A DNA stretch of 5,874 bases from Deltaproteobacteria bacterium (lineage in GTDB: Bacteria; Desulfobacterota_B; Binatia; UBA9968), in assembly GCA_022545745.1 (NCBI GenBank), contig JACZQL010000108.1:1-5874 (forward strand), written 5' to 3'. Within the stretch, counting starts at the first letter, position 1; the number at the start of each line of letters is the position of its first letter. The notes beneath the pieces were generated by a model. The model was given only the letters and a program-made list of their open reading frames with translations. It did no database searches and had not been told where the DNA came from. The translations under genes were made by a program, and so were the position numbers. This document shows positions 1 through 4,855 of the stretch, piece by piece.

Positions 1-407
1 TTGGCCTCACTGCCGATCAAATTTGGCAGGCCAAGCCACTACCCACGACCGTTGTGGCGCTTCACACCTGGGAGACCCTGACAAAAAACCGGTCCTGGTA
101 TGAGGGTGCGGCGGCGAAGGTGATGCTCGAGAGGACCAATAAACCGGGATGCGGAAATTTCTCGGCGGCGGAGACCGAGAACTGGATGCGTCACCTTGGC
201 CTCTCCCTGGAAGATGTGGAGTTCTGGACCCTCCACGATGCCGTGGACCAGACACACAGCGATGGCACCGTTCAGTTATTGGAAAAATACATTTCTGCCG
301 ATATTCAGAAAGAGGCAGCACTGCAAGCCGCCGAGGATTCCATGATTACTTGGAAAATCTATCTCGATGGGATCGCCGAAGCCGGAATCGAGAAGACCCA
401 GTCATGA
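1..407 (+). CDS. C-terminal part of a heme-oxygenase-like diiron oxidase family protein (TenA/PqqC/CADD-like), 5' end outside the window
   Basis: The reading frame is open from the left edge (first whole codon at base 3) to TGA at 405-407, giving about 134 residues of a C-terminus; the true start lies outside. The visible part is acidic, Trp-rich and helical. Its key motif is LHDAVDQTH (about bases 219-245), an H-x3-D-x2-H pattern. In heme-oxygenase-like diiron oxidases such as CADD and UndA, this helix supplies His, Asp and His metal ligands. A Glu in VMLER, 35 residues earlier, lies where such enzymes have another ligand. The N-terminal Glu/His helix is not visible, so a complete site cannot be confirmed. 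Known family roles include O2-dependent oxidation in cofactor and natural-product synthesis; the substrate here is unknown. A GTG at 54 is only an internal codon, because homologous-looking sequence continues upstream of it. The alternatives are a PqqC-like or TenA-like protein without iron. Fold assignment is fairly secure, specific function is not. Confidence 0.7.
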   Translation, partial: GLTADQIWQAKPLPTTVVALHTWETLTKNRSWYEGAAAKVMLERTNKPGCGNFSAAETENWMRHLGLSLEDVEFWTLHDAVDQTHSDGTVQLLEKYISADIQKEAALQAAEDSMITWKIYLDGIAEAGIEKTQS

Positions 408-471
408 CGACTTAGCCATCCACCCACCTAGCCTTCGTGGGAGCAACTCCTCCTAAGCAAGACGGGTTTTA

Positions 472-500
472 TTGATATCCGTCCATTGGGCCTATAGTAT
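472..500 (+). promoter_or_regulatory. Possible sigma-70 promoter for the ferritin-like gene
   Basis: TTGATA at 472-477 matches five of six -35 bases. It lies 17 bases before TAGTAT at 495-500, which matches four of six -10 bases. The overlapping TATAGT at 493-498 is a better -10 (five of six) but leaves only a 15-base spacer. Transcription would start near 507, leaving about 44 untranslated bases before the TTG start at 551. The 143-base gap after the preceding gene fits a separate transcription unit. The call rests on motif matches alone. Confidence 0.4.
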
Positions 501-539
501 GGGTTTGCGCTCAAGTACGACAGTCTAACACGGGTAAGT

Positions 540-546
540 GAGGTGA
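540..546 (+). promoter_or_regulatory. Ribosome binding site that decides the TTG start of the ferritin-like gene
   Basis: GAGGTGA at 540-546 lies four bases before TTG at 551-553. An in-frame TGA at 539-541 prevents any earlier start. The next in-frame ATG, at residue 23, would remove the N-terminal segment and has no better site, so the TTG start is preferred. Confidence 0.65.
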
Positions 547-550
547 CATT

Positions 551-1222
551 TTGAACGGAAGAGAGTTTGTTGATTCCCTTTATCGCAAGTACTACCCGGA
601 ACTCGAGGGGCCGATCATGGCGGTCCGCAAAGCCCTAGCTGAGCTGGACCCAAAGAGCCGTGCCTTCGTACAATTAATGCAAAGGCAAGCGAAGAGAGAG
701 CTCAGTCATGCCAGAGCCTTTAGTAAGGCCGTGCTTCAATATCCTGAGCTTGACCCTCACGAGCGGGCAGAAATTGCCCACCAGGCTGCGGAAGAATTTG
801 AGCATTATGCCCTGCTCAAGGACTATCTGAAGAGTCGGGATGCTGACATTGAAGATCTTTCGGCGGATGCCTATGGTGCCTACTTCGACCAGTTTCTAAC
901 GGGAGATGTAGAGGCCTTCCGCCTGTGCAACATAGCTGAAAAATCGGCTGTCGTTTTTCTAAGACACCTTCGAGATGTTTCAACAGATCCTGACGTCAGA
1001 AGACTAGCCCAGGCGATGGTTGCAGATGAGGAGGGTCACGAGGACAGGGTCAAATCACAGCTGGCAAAGATTGCCGAGAATGAAAATAGGCGCGATTTTT
1101 TAGCAAAACAATTTGTGCAAAGCTGGGCCGCGCAGAAGACAGGGGTGTTTCTTGAAGCAAAGGAGCTCGGCCTAGATCTGGAAAAGGTTCTAGCTAGTTT
1201 CAAGCAAGCAGAGAACCTCTAA
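551..1222 (+). CDS. Ferritin-like non-heme diiron protein of unknown substrate
   Basis: This 223-residue soluble protein is almost entirely helical. It shows the carboxylate/His pattern of a four-helix ferritin-like diiron site: E50 (with H53) in helix A, E82-x2-H85 in helix B, E130 in helix C and E160-x2-H163 in helix D. The E50-E82 and E130-E160 spacings of 32 and 30 residues suit two helix pairs. This ligand set is known from rubrerythrins, ribonucleotide reductase R2 and bacterial multicomponent or self-sufficient diiron oxygenases. There is no rubredoxin-like Cys motif, signal peptide or membrane segment, so it is probably a cytoplasmic O2- or peroxide-using enzyme or an iron oxidase. 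The first 35 residues and the last 45 (two amphipathic helices) are additions to the core bundle. It starts at TTG 551, with a good ribosome site and an in-frame stop just upstream. It lies between a heme-oxygenase-like protein and a MATE exporter on the same strand. The metal-site prediction is strong; the reaction is not known. Confidence 0.75.
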   Translation: MNGREFVDSLYRKYYPELEGPIMAVRKALAELDPKSRAFVQLMQRQAKRELSHARAFSKAVLQYPELDPHERAEIAHQAAEEFEHYALLKDYLKSRDADIEDLSADAYGAYFDQFLTGDVEAFRLCNIAEKSAVVFLRHLRDVSTDPDVRRLAQAMVADEEGHEDRVKSQLAKIAENENRRDFLAKQFVQSWAAQKTGVFLEAKELGLDLEKVLASFKQAENL

Positions 1223-1329
1223 CGTTTTCAACTTCCTTTTCACTCCGACTGAGTAGGTTGTGGCCACCCGAGGGCGGTGGACTGACGGTTCCCCCTAAAC
1301 AGAGCAATGAAATCGATGGATAACGCAAG

Positions 1330-2682
1330 GTGAGGGAACAAAATCGCAACCTGACTGAGGGACCTATCCTGCGGGCTGTTTTGTTTCTGGGTATCCCAAT
1401 GGTGATTGGGAGCCTCTTGCAGAATTTTTCTAGCGTTGTGGACATCTACTTCGTAGGCAAACTCGGTCCAGAGGCCCTTGCCGCCGTCTCCATAGGGGGA
1501 ATCGTGATCGACATTCTCTGGACCTTTATCTCGGGAACCAATCTGGGCTTTCGGGCCCTCATTTCACGGGCGGTTGGGGGAAAAAGGTTTGCCGAGGCCT
1601 CCCACGTGGCCCATCAGGGGATTATCGTTACGCTGCTTGTCTCTGTCCCAATTGCAGTCGTGGGTGGAATTTTTGCGAAGCCAATAACCATTCTGCTTGG
1701 GGCTGGGCCTTCCGTTGTACCCCTTGCCACGGTGTACTTTCGAATCATCATCTTCAGCGCCTCCATCTATTTGCTGACCCATGCCCTTTCAACCATTCTC
1801 CATGCCGCGGGCGAGGCGAGGATCCCCACACAGGCCATGCTGTTAGTGACCCTGCTCACCCTCACCTTCGAGCCGCTCCTCATTTTCGGTTGGGGTCCTG
1901 TTCCCGCCCTGGGCGTGCCAGGAGCCGCCATCGGATTGGTCTTGTGCTATGTTTTCGCTTGTGCCTATCTGCTTGCCGTTCTCTCCCGCGGTCACAGCGG
2001 GATCAAGATTTCACTCCGGTCCATGCGCATCGACAGGACAATGCTTTGGAAGATCCTCAGGATCGGAATCCCTCGGTCCTTCCAGCGATCGTTTCGAGCG
2101 TTCGCAGCCATCGCCATGCTTAGAATCGTTGCCGGGTTCGGTACCCATACCCTGGCGGCCTATGGATTGGGCATTCGCATTTTTATTTTGGTCCTCTCCC
2201 CGGGTTGGGGTTTGACAAGTGTAACTTCGACCCTGGTGGGTCAGAATCTGGGGGCCCACAAGCCCCAGAGGGCAGAAAGGAGCGCGTGGACAGCCTTCAT
2301 TGTGTACGGATTGATTATATCCCTATTCACTGCCGTGTTTTTGCCCTTTGGGGATACTATCATTGGTCTTTTTAATCGTGATCCCGAGGTGATCCGGCAG
2401 GGTGCGAGCCTCCTGAAAATCACGTCGCCCTTTTTCCTCTTTCTCGCCTTGGCCATGATCATGGGAGCAGCCCTAAGCGGGTCCGGCGACACGATCCCAC
2501 CTATGCTGATCACGGCCATTGCGCAAGCTGGCATTCAGATCGGAGCCGCCCTGGTGCTCCCCTCTGTATTTAACCTACAGGAAGACGGCCTATGGTGGGC
2601 CATTTCCTGTGGTTTCATTGCGTGGGGGAGTGGGATGGTCTTCTGGTTTCGTCGAGGCCGTTGGAAGGAAAAGGTCCTGTGA
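1330..2682 (+). CDS. MATE family multidrug/toxin efflux transporter
   Basis: The 450-residue length and about 12 hydrophobic segments match the multidrug and toxic compound extrusion family of inner-membrane, cation-coupled antiporters. The N-lobe opens with the family-typical stretch at residues 9-57, including GIPM (21-24), the membrane Asp D38 in VVDIYFVGKLG, and ALAAVSIGG. The C-lobe repeats the pattern: RIGIP (244-248), HTLAAYGLGIR (273-283) and VGQNLGAHKPQRAERSA (303-319), which mirrors ISRAVGGKRFAEASHVA (78-94) of the N-lobe. GSGDTIPP at 384-391 is a further family signature. It starts at GTG 1330, because an in-frame TAA at 1321-1323 blocks anything earlier and the next Met (residue 24) would remove the first helix. 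The ribosome site is poor, and a tiny ORF (1307-1333) overlaps the start. It follows the ferritin-like gene by 107 bases on the same strand, so co-transcription is possible. Its C-terminus is 18 bases from a convergent gene. The substrate cannot be read from sequence; it could be a drug, a flavin-like compound or the product of the neighbouring oxygenases. Confidence 0.92.
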   Translation: MREQNRNLTEGPILRAVLFLGIPMVIGSLLQNFSSVVDIYFVGKLGPEALAAVSIGGIVIDILWTFISGTNLGFRALISRAVGGKRFAEASHVAHQGIIVTLLVSVPIAVVGGIFAKPITILLGAGPSVVPLATVYFRIIIFSASIYLLTHALSTILHAAGEARIPTQAMLLVTLLTLTFEPLLIFGWGPVPALGVPGAAIGLVLCYVFACAYLLAVLSRGHSGIKISLRSMRIDRTMLWKILRIGIPRSFQRSFRAFAAIAMLRIVAGFGTHTLAAYGLGIRIFILVLSPGWGLTSVTSTLVGQNLGAHKPQRAERSAWTAFIVYGLIISLFTAVFLPFGDTIIGLFNRDPEVIRQGASLLKITSPFFLFLALAMIMGAALSGSGDTIPPMLITAIAQAGIQIGAALVLPSVFNLQEDGLWWAISCGFIAWGSGMVFWFRRGRWKEKVL

Positions 2683-2700
2683 GGGCAAGGATCTGCCACA

Positions 2701-4119
2701 TTAACTTAGGCATTCAATTCCACTCTCTCCACAAAGTGCCAACTCGATGTCGGGAGGAGCCGATTCTACCTTGGCTGCCAGGTCTCGCAGTGCGGTGCGC
2801 AGACCTTCCTCCACCACGGGGTGATAAAAAGGCAGTTGCAGAACCTCAAATACAGTCATTTGCTTTTGAATGACCCAAGAGAGGAGGTGGGCCAAGTGCT
2901 CGCCTGTCGGGGCCACCATCTCCGCTCCCAACAACAGACCCGTTTCCCGCTGTCCGTAGACCCTGAGATGGCCTGAATTTTCCTCCATCACCAACGAGCG
3001 TCCCTGACCATCAAACTTCACTTCACCAATGGCGATATCTTCGCCCTGAAGGTCGGCAAAGGAGCGCCCCACCACTGCAATATTGGGATGACAGAAGGTT
3101 ATCTCTAGGCCCGCGCGTCGACTGAACAGGGCAGGGGACGTCTGGACGCTGTTATATCCGGCTATCCGACCCTCGTCCGCAGTTTCATGCAATATGGACC
3201 TGTCGCCGTTGATATCTCCCGCTATAAAAATGGGCAGGTCCTCCACCTGCATCGTGTTGGTGTTGAAGGAGGGAAGCCCCTTAGCATTGAGTTTGATGCC
3301 AACCTTTTCCAGTCCTAAATTTTCCAGGTTTGGCCTTCGTCCGAGGGAAGCGAGGATTCCGTCTACAACTACACTTTGATCTCCATAACTCAAGCGAAAC
3401 CTCTGACCCTCAGGCTTTACATCCGCTTCGAGGCCGGTCCAAAAGTCCATTTCCTGACTCATTTCCCTTACCGCATAACGGTTCACCTCCGGGTCACTCA
3501 GACCCCCGATGAATGGTCTTCGACCCACACAGGTTGTCTTGATTCCCAATCGGTGCAGCGCCTGACCGAGCTCCAACCCTATGGCCCCAAGTCCCACCAC
3601 CCCAATGGAAGCAGGGAGATCCTCTCGCTCAAAAATCTCATCACTCGTGATCAAACGGGAGGCAAAAGACTGCCAGGATTGAGGGATGCTAGGTCGGGAA
3701 CCGGTGGCGAGAATGACCTTGTTTGCCTGAACGGTGACGCCACCGACCTGTAGAACGTTGGGTTTTACAAATTGGGCGTATCCTTCCATGTTGTGATCTC
3801 CTAACCCTTCCACCGTCTTCAAAACACCGCCAACGAAGCGATCCCTCAGGGATCGGACATGTCGTAAGGCCTCTGGGATATTTAAGGTCAGGTTATCTCC
3901 CCCATGTATTCCCAGTTTGGCAAACACTTGGCGCCGATGGAAGTCGTTCGCCACCTGGATCAGCACCTTAGAAGGCATGCAGCCCACTCGCGCGCAGGTT
4001 GTCCCGTATTCCCCCCCATTGATGATCACAAAGTTTTGAGTGACCTTTTGAACCTCACGGACAGCTGAGAGTCCAGCAGTACCCGCCCCGATGATAGCCA
4101 CATCGACCTTTTTATCCAT
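2701..4119 (-). CDS. FAD-dependent pyridine nucleotide-disulfide oxidoreductase (dihydrolipoamide dehydrogenase / mercuric reductase-like)
   Basis: This is a full-length (472 residues) class I flavoprotein disulfide reductase, moving electrons between NAD(P)H, FAD and a redox-active disulfide. FAD-binding GAGTAG is at 11-16. The active disulfide C42/C47 lies in TCARVGCMPSK (41-51), followed by ATGSRP (138-143). The NAD(P)-binding G-x-G-x2-G is at 176-181, and the FAD-contacting IAGDINGD at 299-306. The dimer-interface base pair H433/E438 in HPVVEE matches the catalytic His-Glu of the family. After the second Rossmann strand, residues 199-201 are G-R-R instead of the acidic residue of NAD-using dihydrolipoamide dehydrogenases, which points to NADPH. 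About 25 tail residues past the usual end carry C463 and C470. There are no 2-oxoacid dehydrogenase subunits nearby, so a role in that complex is unsupported. Alternatives are a general disulfide, metal or quinone reductase. It starts at ATG 4117-4119 behind a strong GGAGGA site. It lies 126 bases downstream of the response regulator on the same strand. Confidence 0.9.
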   Translation of the reverse strand: MDKKVDVAIIGAGTAGLSAVREVQKVTQNFVIINGGEYGTTCARVGCMPSKVLIQVANDFHRRQVFAKLGIHGGDNLTLNIPEALRHVRSLRDRFVGGVLKTVEGLGDHNMEGYAQFVKPNVLQVGGVTVQANKVILATGSRPSIPQSWQSFASRLITSDEIFEREDLPASIGVVGLGAIGLELGQALHRLGIKTTCVGRRPFIGGLSDPEVNRYAVREMSQEMDFWTGLEADVKPEGQRFRLSYGDQSVVVDGILASLGRRPNLENLGLEKVGIKLNAKGLPSFNTNTMQVEDLPIFIAGDINGDRSILHETADEGRIAGYNSVQTSPALFSRRAGLEITFCHPNIAVVGRSFADLQGEDIAIGEVKFDGQGRSLVMEENSGHLRVYGQRETGLLLGAEMVAPTGEHLAHLLSWVIQKQMTVFEVLQLPFYHPVVEEGLRTALRDLAAKVESAPPDIELALCGESGIECLS

Positions 4120-4122
4120 GAT

Positions 4123-4128
4123 TCCTCC
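4123..4128 (-). promoter_or_regulatory. Strong Shine-Dalgarno site of the disulfide oxidoreductase
   Basis: On the minus strand GGAGGA sits three bases before the ATG at 4119. It is the strongest ribosome site in the window and fixes the start, which places the FAD-binding GAGTAG at the usual residues 11-16. Confidence 0.75.
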
Positions 4129-4150
4129 AATGGGTGATTTCCTAACTCAA

Positions 4151-4179
4151 ACACTAGAGGCCGCAGTTTTGGTTTTCAA
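4151..4179 (-). promoter_or_regulatory. Weak possible sigma-70 promoter for the disulfide oxidoreductase
   Basis: On the minus strand TTGAAA (plus 4174-4179) is separated by 17 bases from TAGTGT (plus 4151-4156). The -35 matches five of six consensus bases but the -10 only three. Transcription would start near 4144, about 25 bases before the ATG. It could let the gene be expressed separately from the response regulator 126 bases upstream. The evidence is thin. Confidence 0.22.
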
Positions 4180-4245
4180 TGTCCAATGGAATGTGTGGGT
4201 GCTTACGGAACGGAGACAACGGAGGGCCCTGAACCCGTGCTCCAT

Positions 4246-4611
4246 CTATTGCAAAAGCTTCTCGATACGGGATGCCAGTTCCTTGGGGGTGAATGGCTTT
4301 GAGATATAATCGGTACAGCCACTTTGGAGGCACTGTTCCCTTGCTTGAGGTAGGACTCTTGCTGTCACGGCCAGGATCGGTATGGAACAACTCTCGGGCT
4401 TCTGACGGATACGACGGGCAGCTTCAAGACCGTTCATCTCCGGTAGCACGATGTCCATGAGGATGAGGTCCGGCCGCTGATCAGCGGCCATATCTACGGC
4501 TTGCTTACCATCGGTAGCTACAATCGCGTCATATTTTAGATTGTGGAGTAGGTCTTGCAAATAATCGATCAAATCCAAATTGTCTTCTACTATGAGAATT
4601 TTCTTTGCCAT
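4246..4611 (-). CDS. Single-domain response regulator (CheY/DivK-like receiver)
   Basis: The protein is 121 residues, one receiver domain with no output domain. All key positions are present: acidic pocket E9 and D10 in ILIVEDN, phospho-acceptor D53 in LMDIVLPEMNG, the switch Thr T83 in AVTAR, and the invariant Lys K105 in ISKPF. Such proteins take phosphate from a histidine kinase and act by protein-protein contact, in motility, cell-cycle or phosphorelay circuits. The kinase and target are not in the window. The ATG at 4611 gives the standard family N-terminus directly before the first beta strand. The frame is open back to a TTG at 4656, but the 15 extra residues match no receiver structure, and that TTG lies inside a sigma-54 type -12 element, which argues against it. 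The ribosome site before 4611 is weak (GGATAAAG, about five bases upstream). It lies between a radical SAM gene and a disulfide reductase on the same strand. C75, C94 and C99 are of unknown importance. Confidence 0.92.
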   Translation of the reverse strand: MAKKILIVEDNLDLIDYLQDLLHNLKYDAIVATDGKQAVDMAADQRPDLILMDIVLPEMNGLEAARRIRQKPESCSIPILAVTARVLPQAREQCLQSGCTDYISKPFTPKELASRIEKLLQ

Positions 4612-4651
4612 CGGTACTTTATCCAGCTGGATCTCTCGTGAGCATTTTTCG

Positions 4652-4668
4652 AGCAAAATGAATGCCAG
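4652..4668 (-). promoter_or_regulatory. Candidate sigma-54 (RpoN) -24/-12 promoter of the response regulator gene
   Basis: Read on the minus strand, the site is CTGGCA, six bases, then TTGCT. This matches the RpoN consensus YTGGCACGRNNNTTGCW at every strongly conserved position, with GG at -24/-25 and GC at -12/-13 in exact spacing. Only three less conserved bases after TGGCA differ. Predicted transcription start is about 4641, leaving about 30 untranslated bases before the ATG at 4611. An activator of the NtrC type would be required; none is in the window. Confidence 0.55.
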
Positions 4669-4675
4669 GCTGTAA

Positions 4676-4709
4676 CCTTGCGATCTTGGGGAGTTTCAAT
4701 CTCGCAAGG
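4676..4709. promoter_or_regulatory. Perfect 8-base inverted repeat upstream of the sigma-54 element, possible activator site
   Basis: CCTTGCGA at 4676-4683 and TCGCAAGG at 4702-4709 are exact reverse complements separated by 18 bases. The dyad lies at about -35 to -68 relative to the start predicted for the response regulator. Half-sites about two and a half helical turns apart could bind a dimeric regulator, possibly the bacterial enhancer-binding protein. A hairpin with an 18-base loop is possible but less likely. The palindrome GGCATGCC (4708-4715) overlaps its right arm. Confidence 0.35.
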
Positions 4710-4792
4710 CATGCCATTTTTGGCCAATAAATCGCTTAAAATGTACTACTTAGCGCCTTTCGGCCTCTCGCGATGAAGTGATGGGATCAGTG

Positions 4793-4817
4793 TTAAAAAG
4801 AATTTAATCCGTTAAAT
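4793..4817 (-). terminator. Weak AT-rich hairpin with T-run after the radical SAM gene
   Basis: On the minus strand, ATTTAA and TTAAAT form a perfect 6-base stem around a CGGA loop (plus 4802-4817), followed by TCTTTTTAA. It begins about 38 bases past the stop of the radical SAM gene, the right place for an intrinsic terminator. The stem has no GC pair, so it would be unstable. The two GTTAAA copies at 4792-4797 and 4811-4816 could instead be a direct-repeat operator. Confidence 0.28.
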
Positions 4818-4855
4818 GCAGGGAGGTATAACGGTCGTCCAGAAGTGGGAGAATT

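Noticed and set aside
7..321. Minus-strand open frames over the first gene (104 and 72 residues)
   Set aside because: They lie opposite the heme-oxygenase-like coding frame, are rich in Arg, Pro and Ser as typical antisense shadows, and match no domain.
423..441. CCCAC/GTGGG hairpin after the first gene as a terminator
   Set aside because: The stem is only five pairs with a nine-base loop, and the next T-run begins about 25 bases further on.
1264..1280. CCACC/GGTGG hairpin between the ferritin-like and MATE genes
   Set aside because: It is a five-pair stem with a seven-base loop and no T-run. It could be leader structure, but nothing supports a terminator or attenuator.
2678..2700. Possible shared terminator at the convergent junction
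   Set aside because: GGCA/TGCC plus TGT/ACA can pair only with a three-base bulge, and no proper T-run follows on either strand.
3376..3753. Plus-strand open frame of 125 residues inside the disulfide oxidoreductase
   Set aside because: The minus-strand gene has all family motifs across this stretch; the plus frame has low-complexity composition and no ribosome site or family match.
4222..4229. AGGGCCCT palindrome between the response regulator and the oxidoreductase
   Set aside because: A single 8-base palindrome without loop, T-run or repeat partner is expected by chance.
4755..4764. GCC-GAAA-GGC mini-hairpin on the minus strand, considered as part of a small RNA
   Set aside because: It has only three pairs, and no longer pairing or promoter-terminator pair around it could be found.
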